From NCBI GenBank assembly GCA_036250195.1, contig JAVHZZ010000010.1, positions 107,560,278-107,624,277 on the forward strand: a stretch of 64,000 nucleotides of DNA, in the 5' to 3' direction. Under the pieces are notes generated by a model. The model did no database searches, was not told the origin of the DNA, and saw only the letters and a program-made list of their open reading frames with translations. The position numbers were made by a program, and so were the translations under genes. The first letter of the stretch is position 1. Each line of letters opens with the position of its first letter. This DNA is from Mixophyes australis (taxonomy: Eukaryota > Chordata > Amphibia > Anura > Limnodynastidae). Below are positions 46,497 to 58,500 of the stretch, in pieces.

Positions 46497-46575
46497 CGAG
46501 TGTCCCCCTCCCCACCCTGCCCATTGAATATTTATTCTTTTTTTGAACATTCTTTGTTATCAAGCCGCCAAAGTG
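46497..46575 (+). promoter_or_regulatory. EIF4G2: 5' leader of exon 2 with GUG initiation codon
   Basis: The acceptor TTTCAG ends at 46496. In frame with the coding sequence, a TGA stop lies at 46525-46527, with 15 sense codons and no ATG before GTG at 46573-46575. The context GCCGCCAAAGTGG has a purine at -3 and G at +4, so it is a strong Kozak context. The first in-frame ATG downstream is codon 214, in the exon starting at 52918, so initiation at AUG would remove most of the MIF4G domain. GUG initiation is established for mammalian EIF4G2. Confidence 0.93.
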
Positions 46576-49500
46576 GAGAGTGCGATTGCAGAAGGGGGTG
46601 CTTCTCGTTTCAGGTGAGCTTGGGGGGCTTTGTGATTGGTCCAAGGAGTGATAATTATGGGGCTAACATTGTTAATATTTCTAAAATTAAAGTACCGCTG
46701 GAAACCGTGGAACATGAGAAAAGTAAAATAAAAATTCTAACTTTTGGCCTTTGTGTTGGTGTTTCTTATTTTAAAGAGCCTTGGAGTTTGCTGGTGCTCT
46801 GTCAATATTAAATCATTTTTACTTATTCATGTAAATTTGTATAAACAGCGTTCTGATGTCACTCCACTGCTCATTAGGAACACTAGTCTCACTAATAATA
46901 TGAATCAGAGATTACCGACTAAGTTGTTACAGATATCAAATCTTATAGATAAAAGTACTGCCACACTAGATACTATTTCTTAGAATAAGAATGAATTATA
47001 AGTTTAAGAGATAATCTAAATGAACCTAATATATTTAAAATACATATAAGGAGGTCCTACCACTAGATACACTATGAATACAATAGAAATAATGTTTTGT
47101 GGTGATGCACAGATATAACTGATTAAAATGTATTCTTTGCTTTTCATATCCTACACAATAAAAAGGTAGAATTAACTTGTTTAATAAATCAAATAAAAAT
47201 AAATAAATATATTACATTTTGAAGTGTAGGGTTAAAAACACACACTGGCAATATCTCCTAATGAATGGAATAATTTTTAATAACTACGTTGTCCTCAAGC
47301 TGTACATTTTTATTCCCTAAAGTATATCTTTCTGGTTGGATATTGAGTAAATAAATCTTTAACAATATATTCATCATATTAAATACTCGATTGTTAACTC
47401 TGAAGTTATAGAAATGTTTTAAAGTTATATTGTCCCCACAGTCGGCTTTATGTTGGCTATTTGTGACTTTGTATTCAGGGAGTTCTAAATATTTACATAA
47501 AATAATTTGTTTGTCTGCAAAATGTATCATGTTATTACTTAGTTGTTACTTTGTATAAATGTCCTATTTCAGTAGAGCTAGTTTGAAACCAGTCTACTGC
47601 TATCTTCTATATCAGCTTATTCAAATAATTTGTCTCTGGCTGTAAATAATCAGGAACGGCAAGGAGACCTCAAATACTGATCCAAATCTTAGTAGATTAA
47701 CGGATTTATTTTCTCACTTGCTGCAGTTTTATTGACAGTGATCAGAACCTTTCTTGTGTTAGTGTTACAGAAGCGCTGATTTGTCCATTCCCAAACAGAT
47801 TGTGAGGCTAGATCTTATGTAAAGTGTACATTGTATTCCCATAGACTAGTAATAAAAACACATTCAGAAAAAACTCCTGATTTAATAGTAACACCATATA
47901 ATCTGCCCCCAAAAAATATAATAATGACATGGTTACAGAGTAAGCAATATCCCAAACTAATCCTCGCAGTCAATGCTGCAGTCTGATGCTGTACTATGGG
48001 GTTCAATTTGTAATATATCACCATTTATTTATATAGCGCCACTAATTCCGCAGCGCTGTACAGAGAACTCATTCACATCAGTCCCTGCCCTATAGGAGCT
48101 TACAGTCTAAATTCCCTAACACACACACAGACATACACAGACAGAGAGAGAGACTAAGGTCAATTTTGATAGTAGCCAATTAACCTACCAGTATGTTTTT
48201 GGAGTGTGGGAGGAAACCGGAGCATCTGGAGGAAACCCACGCAAACATGGGGAGAACATACCAACTCCACACAGATAAGGCCATAGTCTGGAATTGAACT
48301 CAGTACTGTGAAGCATAAGTGCTAACCACTAAGCCACTGTGAATATTAGCCGGGGACACAGACTCCCAGTGTAAATGCCGACGTGCGTTTCTCTGTAGGA
48401 ACTTTGAGAAGGCAAATTTACTAATCTATGGGAATACAATATACACTTCCCATAAGATCTAGCCTCACGATCTGTTTGGGAGCACCACTACTAAATATTC
48501 TTTTCTTTCCTTTTTGAGATATTGAGTTGCAATGGGTGTCTTGTATAAAAAGTTGGGCCTACACCTTCCTGCTTTCATATGGTCACGACTTGTCAGTGAC
48601 TTCTAATAGACATTTAGTTTAAAGGATGCATTGTGCCAGATTTATCTCTACAGTCAGCCAAACTCTATGACTGATCAAAACCTATGTCTGACGCTTTTTG
48701 GGATATTGAGCCATGTATTCCTTTAGGCTAACGTATGTAGATTCAGGTCTGAGTGGAAGGCTCACACTTCATAGCTCGGAGTTAATCATTTCACTATTTC
48801 TAAACTTGGAGCTCTGGAAAATTCAGATAAGTGTGACATGCAGGATGTGCTTGTTTGTAACCAGTAAAGTTGGATTGTTTTTTTTTGCCCTGGTAAGGCC
48901 TCTATTTCGCAGTTCTCTGTTCATAATGCCAAACGATACATATATAGTGTAAATGTGACATAACCTGGGCTCTCTTGTGTTTGTGTCTCATTGCAGTGCT
49001 TCGTCAGGTGGAGGAGGTAGAGGTGCCTCTCAGCACTATACCAAGACTGTCGGCAACAGGTACGTGGCGCTTCATAACTTGGAGTTGGTCGCTTGGCTTT
49101 ACCATGGACTAATGTATATAGGAAATGTCTGTAATCGTAAATTTATACAGACCCTTATGTCTTCTGTTCTTGCAGATCTCTTGAACTTGCTAAATGCACA
49201 CAGTTGTCAGGGTTCAATAGAACCTGTGCTGTGTTCATTACACAGCTAATAAAGACCACAGAGTTTGCCATAAAGATCAGTGATTCCTTCTGCAGCAGTG
49301 ACCTTCAGTGCAAGTCTTCTAATAGAAGAACCATGGATGCACCATAGTGTATGCCATGTCTGTGTTCCTCCATCTTTTCCCTGTAAGCTGTGTAGAGCTG
49401 AAGGTGTCATGCAGTTAAATGATCTTTATGCCAAACTCTTGTCAGTGCTGGGTTCACAATGTATTGGAAACAGTTCAGCTTGGATAAAAGATCATGTGTA

Positions 49501-52500
49501 CTGATATTTTTAAGGTAGTAAGGAATGGTGGTCTAGGGATACAGTTGCAAAAATTAAACTACGTGCAAACTACCTAAATATATGCACAAATGTATGTAAC
49601 TGTAATACCCATCCTAAACAAATTATTGTCTAATGTTCACGTCTCGCATAATTGTATCGCAATGAAGAGACAAAGTTGGTCCTTTTAGCTGCAGCCATAG
49701 GTCATGTCCCTGTTACATAACAATGCACGTGTCCCAGGCAAGACAGACTTTATAGTCTTCTATTTTTGTGGCCATTAATATCTGCCACCTTGCTACTCCC
49801 CTGTAGCAGCGTAAAGTAGACTATGTATTTAACACAAGGTTTTTATGGGCAATATCTTGAGATTAAGGTCTGTATTGTCTGTCATCTGTAGTTATGTATA
49901 CTTTGTAAAGGACAGTATCCTCTCTAGTTACATTTAATTGGGGATTTTTTTTTTATATATTTTTTCATCAGCAGTAATACACTTAGTTAGGAATTATAAG
50001 GTTCCCTCTTTTTATCCAGAAAAATTCAATATTTCTAGCATGTATCCCTCATTTTGGCTCTTTGTCCCACGTTTGCTCATTGGCAGGTGGAAAGCTGTGA
50101 TCTGCAGTGTTTTGCCAGGATTTTGATTAGGTGGAAATACCCGTCCGGAGAAGATCGTCTGAGAGAGGCCCAAACACCCCCCACTCCCCCGGTCGCTAAC
50201 GCACTGGTGTATTTCTTTAATACATCTGCGCGACGTGCAGTTGCATGCAGCGCGCATTAGTTGGAGCAGACTCCGCGGGTTGTGCGCCTGTATCGCACAG
50301 TAACCCAGCCGCGCGGAAACGCTGGTGTGTATACGGTGGAGAGCAAGTTTATTAAAACCCCTCATTGCTGTCTTTTTATTGAAAGAAGAATATCGCATTA
50401 TTTTTTTCCTTTAGGTTTTGACTGGTGGTAATTTTGCTGATCATTTCAGTAATGTTCCCTTCTATATTAAGTGGCTGGACATCATGTCGCAGTAGTCACA
50501 AGTCTTAGTCTGACATTTAACTTAAAGCATTTCAAAATAAAATAAGTAGATCGGCTCTTAATGCTTTTTAGAGTAGTTCAATTTTTCATCAGCTCTTTTA
50601 ATGGAAAAGTTGATGGGAATAGTGGTCTTATTCCCGAAAGTTCTTCCCCCTACAAAGAGGTGGAGAGTTTGATCCTTAAGGATGTACCAGACCACTCCTC
50701 GTGGATAAGTCTAGATATCCGAAAGATAAAAATGGTGTGATGGTTTAGTACCCAAGAAAGGTTTGTGGGTTGTGTTTTGTTTGTTTTTTGTTTAAATATA
50801 TTTCTTACTTATGGCTTAAAACAAGGGTGTTCCCATGTCAAATATGCTTTGTTGAGATTACTACTTGGTAAAGCACAGAACCTACTGGTACTAGTTTCCT
50901 AAATCCATCATATGGCTTCATTGCCCTTTCCTCACTTATGTTACATACAAAGGAACACAGCCGTTACGATCTCAGTCAGCGGGTAGTGTTTTCTTTTCTT
51001 TGTCTTCCAATTCAGATGTTCATTACTAGACATAGAGGTTAATAATCGACCTTCAGTTCCACTTCCAATGCTACATGAGGACTTATTTTTGGACACAGAA
51101 GCTTCTACCTTTTCCCACTAGACCATGAAGAGTTAAATCTAGCTCTTTTCCCCTTAGACCAGGGTTTCCCAAACCCAGTCCTCAGGGCTCCCCAACAGTG
51201 CAGGTTTTTCATATCTCATTGCTGGAGCACAGGTGTATTCATTACTGACTGACACATTGTAACAGATCCACAGGTGGTCCTAATTATGTCACATGTGATC
51301 CAGAAAACCTGCACTGTTGGGGAGCCCTGAGGACTGGGTTTGGGAAACCCTGCCTTAGACTATACCCTGTGCAGCTTGAGGTCGGTGTCCTTAGACAGAC
51401 GACCACTGACTATTACACACTGTATGAGACTATAAAACTTGTCATCTGTGTTTAACATAATCTGTGTACAGTGAATATAAGTAACTGTTTGTTTTTTCTC
51501 TTGTTCAGCGAGTACCTGGGGAAAACCCCAGGGCCTGGCGTTCAGAGATGGATTCCTTCACGAAGCACTAGACGAGATGTTAACCCCACAAATAACTCCT
51601 CCGCCAACAACACTGCGCACACCTCCGCAAGTGAAAAAGAACGGCACGATGCAATCTTTAGGAAAGTAAGAGGGTAAGTAACCAGGATGTGAGATATTTA
51701 TGTAGAACTGTTCTATAGGGATTCTAGAAGACTTGTAGCCAAGTACAGACTAACTCTTGACCTGTAGCTACTGCTCACTAACTAAGTAAAGTACAATGTT
51801 TATGTGGAACTACTGTGAGGCCAATATATAGAACACTTACAAAGTCTTTGATGTTTGAGTCTTGTCTGTAGTTTTTGTAGCCTAATTCTCTGTATCTTCT
51901 CTTCTAGCATCTTAAACAAGCTTGCTCCTGAGAAGTTTGACAAGCTATGCCTTGAGCTCCTTAATGCAGGTGTAGATTCCAAACTCATCCTGAAAGGAGT
52001 CACCCTGCTTGTAAGTAATCTCTCCTACTGCAAGAATTTAACAATCTTCTCATTAAAATACAATGTCTTAAAATCCGCTCTGGTAGAACAGTACAGATCT
52101 TGCATAAGGGTTACTTTATGGTGCCTGTGCACTGGCCAGCAGCGTTCATCATAAATGGCGTTCTTGGCATCTTGAGCTTGGCTGAGCCTTGTGTTTGACT
52201 GGTTGATGTGGCTTTGTTCAGTTCAAGCTGTAGAGAATGCGATCTGTGATGGTTCCTAGAGTGAAAGTAACAGGTTCTGTAATGATTGGCTACAGACACA
52301 TTGGTGGAAACATAGCGACTGTTGATGGGGAAATAAATGTTATGTAAAGTTTTCTTCAATCTTGTTAATGTGAGGTTTGTCTATTTCAGATTGTAGACAA
52401 AGCCCTCGAAGAGCCCAAGTACAGCTCACTCTACGCTCAGCTATGTCTGCGATTAGCAGAAGATGCACCAAACTTTGACGGCCCAGCCGCAGAGGGTCAA

Positions 52501-55500
52501 CCAGGGCAGAAGCAAAGCACAGTAAGTCTCCGTGTTTCTTTAGAGAACCTAGAAAGGGGTTTAGAGTTGTATGTCTCCTACGTAGCCCTGGAGAAGCAAA
52601 CTGGGGGGGCATTCAGCTTTAAATTGCTCATTCTAGTCTTCAGTCTTCTGGTTTTCTGAACTATATTGGCTGTAAATAAAGGTTCAATGTTACATAGTTC
52701 CTAGCGTACGGGAAAGGGCTGTTTTTAAACAAGGTGTAACCTCTGATTATTTTTCCTTCCACAGACGTTTAGACGCCTCCTAATTTCCAAACTTCAAGAT
52801 GAATTCGAGAACAGGTCCAGAAATGTCGAAGGTGAGTTCTTTATGCCAGATGGTGGTGGCTCAGAGAGACGTTCCGTCCTGTCAGTACAGTAACGTGGAT
52901 GTTTGTTCCGTTTCCAGTATATGACAAGCGCGACAGTCCCCTCCTTCCTGAGGAAGAGGAACAGCGAGCCATTGCTAAGATCAAGATGCTGGGAAACATC
53001 AAGTTCATTGGAGAGCTTGGCAAACTTGATCTTATTCATGAGTCTATCCTTCATAAGTGCATCAAAACAGTACGTATGATGACTGATTAGCTTAACCTTC
53101 CATCGTTATCATCTATGACCTATACCTGGTTCTTTATGTGCAGTGGAGACTGCCGACTGAACTGTGATTGCTTACCGCTATCGTGCAAATTGCATGTGAG
53201 TGTTGTAGCCAATCACATCAGCTTCAATATCATTCTCTCTTCTAATGAAACCTAAGCTGATATCTGTGGCTATTGCAGACTTATGACTTTTCTTTATTCT
53301 GTTTCTAATCCTGTGTGTGCTTGCTGCTACTTATTGGAGTCTGTCTACCTGTAGTAACATTTAGTCCGTCCTTTGTCTTCAAAGCTTTTGGAAAAGAAGA
53401 AGAGAGTCCAACTTAAAGACATGGGAGAGGATTTGGAGTGTCTCTGTCAGATAATGAGGACTGTGGGGCCTAGATTAGACCACGAAAAAGCCAAGGTACC
53501 TACTGGAGTTTAGCTGCTCTGTTTGTTTATTAATAATTTTTTTCAAACTCTTTAAAAGAGGAAACGGCATGAAAAATACTAACATGTAAATCAAAAGATT
53601 GAGTATACAAGATGACTCCTATTTTGTTTTATACTAGTGGGGAGGGAGAAAAGAGACAGATTAGGGACGGAAGGGGTTGGGGAGAAGGAAAGGCATGAAT
53701 ATTTCCATAAATATTACTAATAAAATTATATGCAGCATGTCCGGAGATGAACCATCAGACTGGGCTCTTACCCATGGTGCACGGCACCCAGCTTGGAGCG
53801 TCCAGAGGCGGCCCAAGAGCTATATGCAGATAGAGGGTGGGAGAGCCAGAGAGGATAAGTAGCTACGGCTGTCATGTAAATACCACGGGGCCTAAACCTT
53901 GTTGAATTTATGTGATTTGTCGTGGAGGTAGTATGTGATGCTCCATGATTGCGATTGTGGGTTAATCCAAAGGGGAAATAGTGGAGGACAGTTTGTGCTT
54001 TAGTCAGCACGAGTCCCATAGGGACAGACAAAGTTTGAGAGCGAGGAGGCCTCTGGTGGTCTGTCTACCTTGGAGAGGACCCAAAGGGATGCCAGGAAGG
54101 GGACCCCCTGTAAAGTGGGGTTTTCAAGTCCAACCATGATACGGTCCGGTATGGAATATAAGTAACTGCAACCTGGGTCAAATGGGATGCCAAGTAAGTT
54201 TAAAATATATATAGCCTGTCCCTCCCGGGCCCTGGGCTTGAGTACCGCTACTGAGATTCTCGGGTGCTTGCCGTGCCAGACAAATTTAAGGAAAGAGAAA
54301 TGCAAGTCCAGAAACACAAGATCTGGCACCTTCACCGGGAGAGTCTGGAAGCGGGTAGAGAAGTTTAGGGATCAGGTTCATCTTAACAGATATGATCCTC
54401 CCCTGTGTAATTTATTTTGCATCTCTTGGACGTAAAATTATACATGATTATATTATTTTGCCTTCTAGTCCTTAATGGATCAGTACTTTGCCCGGATGTG
54501 CGCCTTGAAGACTTGTAAGGATTTGCCATCAAGGATTCGTTTCCTGCTACAAGTAGGTATCCGGGGATTCCCTGCTTACCTGTCTGCATGTCAAAATATG
54601 CCACAAAGATGGAACATTGGCCATTAAAATCCAAATGGGAAATTATATTTTGTATCCTAGATTCAGAAGTCTAACATGATTTACTTTGACTTTTTGATTG
54701 ATTGATACACAACTTTCCTGCCATTGGGCAACACATCGATGACTGGTTAATATGAAAACATTCCATAGAATCGAAGGAAAAAAGACTGGAATGCATTCTA
54801 AATATTTAGCATTTTGCTGTTAATGACGCTTCTGACGAGCCATGTGACCGTATATGTAGAATTTGTAAAACTGGAGCAAACCATAGTCCTTGCCTATTTT
54901 GACTAAAGTGGATATTTTTGGGGACTCTTCTTTTGCAATTCATGTTAACACACTATCTTTCCACCTCTTGTGTTTTTAGGATACGATGGAGTTGCGAGGA
55001 AATGGTTGGGTTCCTCGCAAAGCTTTTATTGACAATGGACCAAAGACTATCAATCAAATCCGCCAAGATGCAGTGAAAGTGAGTGACTCCACCTAAGATG
55101 AAGACCTATTTTTGTAGATTTTGTATTGGGACCATGTTAGATGGGCAGGGATGGTGGCTCTTGGCACTGTTTAATTTTTTATTTTCCACTCTAGGATCTA
55201 GGAGTCTTCATTCCTGCTCCTATGGGTCAAGGAATGCGAACAGACTTCTTTTTGGAAGGGCCGTTCATGCCACCGAGAATGAAGCTTGACCGGGACCCTC
55301 TTGGAGGACTTGCTGACATGTTTAGGCAGATGCCAGGTCAGTCATGTGACATCGTGCGTCGCGGCACCTGTCACCTACATGCTTTGTGTACTAATGTTGA
55401 CTGTTTGGTCTGCAGGCAGTGGTATTGGTACTGGTCCAGGGGTTATACAGGACAGGTTCTCCCCAACCATGGGACGTCATCGTTCAAATCAGTTATTCAA

Positions 55501-58500
55501 TGGGCACGGTGGGCACATCATACCCCCTGTACAGTCCCAGTTCGGTGAAATTGGAGGCAAACCTTTTATGAAAAGCCAGGTATGTTATCGGTGTACGGTA
55601 AATTCATTTCTGGTAGAAATATACCTAGGTATTGATGTTTTCTTGTCTTAATTGACCCACACAAACTAGACATAACCAATCTCTAATAGAACTGAGGAGT
55701 CTCTGAGCTGAATCTCGCTTAAATCTTCATTTGTTTTTGACAGTCTATCGGTTTTATGTTAAAATAAACGTATTCTCTTAAAGGGGCAAGGTCAGATGTT
55801 CCAGAGTCAGGGGCTCTTATCGCAGCAAGGACAGTCGAAGGATATGCCCCCTCGGTTTATTAAAAAAGGCCAGCTGAACGCAGATGAGGTATGTACCCGG
55901 GTGGCCTGAGATCAGTCATTGTAGTTGCCCGATGATTAAGAAAAGACGCGTTATTACGAGGACTGAGGCTGGGACTTCTCCTTTCCCCTCTTGCTACTTC
56001 CTACTTGACCTGTGTCCTTTCCTGTCTCCCCCTCTTCACCGCTGTCTCCTTTCTTGGAGTTCCCAGCGTCCTTTGAGCAAGATTATGAGATATGAGGGCT
56101 TCCATGCTGCTCACAGCTTTTTCCATGCTTGAATAGTTTAACAAAGTTTTTTAAACTTTTCTTTCCAGATCAGTCTGAGACCAGCTCAGTCTTTCCTAAT
56201 GAATAAGAACCAAGTGCCAAAGCTTCAGCCTCAGATGAGCATGATGCCACCACGTACGCAAACGCCACCCATGGGACAGGTGAGTCTTGTCCTCGTGTGG
56301 CCAATTGACCGTATGTCTTGTCTATGTGACCCATTACTGACCACTCTCTCCTCACATCAGACACCTCAGCTTGGCCTGAAGACCAATCCACCACCCATCC
56401 AAGAAAAGCCTGCCAAGACTGTAAAGAAGCCTCCACCATCAAAAGAAGAACTACTTAAACTTACTGTAAGTATCTTAAGTTTCTGTTCGAACCCCACCAC
56501 CACCCCAGGAGAAGGAGTTTCTGGTCTCGGACTGTGAATGCCGGCTTTCCTCTTTCTATGAGAGTCTTCAACAAAGCTTGAATACTCTTATTTCTTACTA
56601 TGTCCCCTATCGCTGACCATGGAATAAGTCATGAAATGACCTAATAAACCCAACTTCTAATTTTAGGAAGCGTTTGTGACTGACTACTTGAATAATGGAA
56701 ATGCAGCCGATGCCATAAACAGTGTGAAAGAAATGCGAGCTCCTAAACACTTCATCCCAGAAATGATCAGCAGAATCGTCCTCCAGTCCCTAGACCGGTC
56801 TGATGAAGACAAAGAGCGTGCAAGTGAATTGATCGGCATACTGCGGCAAGAGGCAGTGGCCACGAGCGACAACTTCATGCAGGTAACCAATCTCCCTTCA
56901 GGAGACTGTTTCCGCTGATTGGAGGCATAGTCCGCTTCTTTGCTCACAGTTTTTCTCTTCTAGGCTTTCCTGAATGTGCTGGACCAGTGCCCCAAGCTGG
57001 AGGTCGACATACCCCTGGTGAAATCCTACCTGGCACAATTTGCAGCTCGTGCCATAATCGCCGACCTGGTGAGCATTTTGGAACTGGCTCAGCCCATGGA
57101 GAATGGCACCCACTTTCCTCTGTTCCTGCTCTGCCTTCAGCAACTGGCCAAGCTTAAAGATCGAGAGTGGCTGACGGAGCTGTTCCAGCTGAGCAAAGTG
57201 AACATGCAGAAGATGTTACCAGGTGAGTCTGGTGTTTGCGTACACCGGAGAACACCTGTGATAGGCCGGACAGTGTCTAATTCCTGTTCTTCCCCATAGA
57301 AATCGACCAGAACAAGGACCGCATGCTGGAGATCCTGGAAGGAAAGGGGCTGAGTTTCTTGTTTCCGCTGATGAAACTGGAGAAAGAGTTACTGAAACAA
57401 ATCAAGATGGATCCTTCTCCACAAACCATCTATAAGTGGATTAAGGATAACATCTCTCCTAAACTTCATGTAGATAAAGGATTTGTGAATATTTTGATTA
57501 CCAGGTAAGACTTATCGCGTGTGTTGTCTTCAGTGTATGTAGCAGAAGACAAGAATATCAAAGGCTACAGTGGTGGGAGCATTTATTCTTTGGCCAAAAT
57601 AGATACCTGCTGTAAGGACCACAGTGTTGGGGTTTTGTTTTAACTTGAGAGTTTGTGTGATCAGATCCCAGAATCCAACAAATTGCTGGGAGGGATGCCT
57701 TTGGACACTTGGTGTCCAAGCTTCTCCACTTTCACACCATGGGTGAAGCCTCAAATTCCTGAGCACTTGCCATGGTTCATGGAGGCTCTTCCATATCTCT
57801 CGCTGCTACTTCATTAGTCTTTTGGTTGTCCTGAAAAAAGACCAATAAATTAAACTAAAGGCAAGCTGTGCGTTTCTGATTGGGATGTGTAAATATGATA
57901 CAAGCCTTCACTTTCCAACTTGCCCGAGGTCTCGAAGGGAACTTCATATTACATACAGGGGAAATCTTTTGGTATGTACCCATTTCTACACCCTCTGTTT
58001 TCCAAGCCTGTCCGGGAGCCGACACTCCGCACTTTGTCTTGTTAACGCCAAGAAAGCATTCTTGCGCTAGTTGTATGTAGCGTTTGTCCCTATCTTGGGA
58101 GTGTCCTCAAATGGCCTGTTTCAGTTTGGCCAAAGAAGGAAAGTCATTTAATCAATACTGACTGGAAAGATGTAGTATACACGAAGTGACCTAGTTCATT
58201 CCAGCTATTAAACTCTGGTAGGCGATTCCCCTTGGGCCATCAAGTTGCTTTGGCTGACAGGGTCTTTCCTACAGAAGTTAGTGAAAGTACAGAAGGAATT
58301 TATATGGACTCTACTGCAGAAAGCAAAGTCCTGCATGATTTATTTAGGAGTAAATAGCCCTTTGCTCTCCATGATAGGAGTCTGACACTCAGGAAGTGGG
58401 AGCAGCCTCCCCAGAAATTCAAACTTGTATTATGGGGTCTTTGTCTGCGTTAGTGGAAGGTTGTTGGATTATCTTTTGTACCTTGGATTTAATGTTGCTT

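Noticed and set aside
52111..52359. Possible H/ACA snoRNA in the intron after exon 5
   Set aside because: An AGAGAA-like H box and an ACA can be found, but the two hairpins are not convincing and no known snoRNA is hosted there.
53070..53384. Possible box C/D RNA in the intron after exon 8 (ATGATGA near 53075)
   Set aside because: A CTGA follows immediately, and no properly spaced second box or terminal stem is present.
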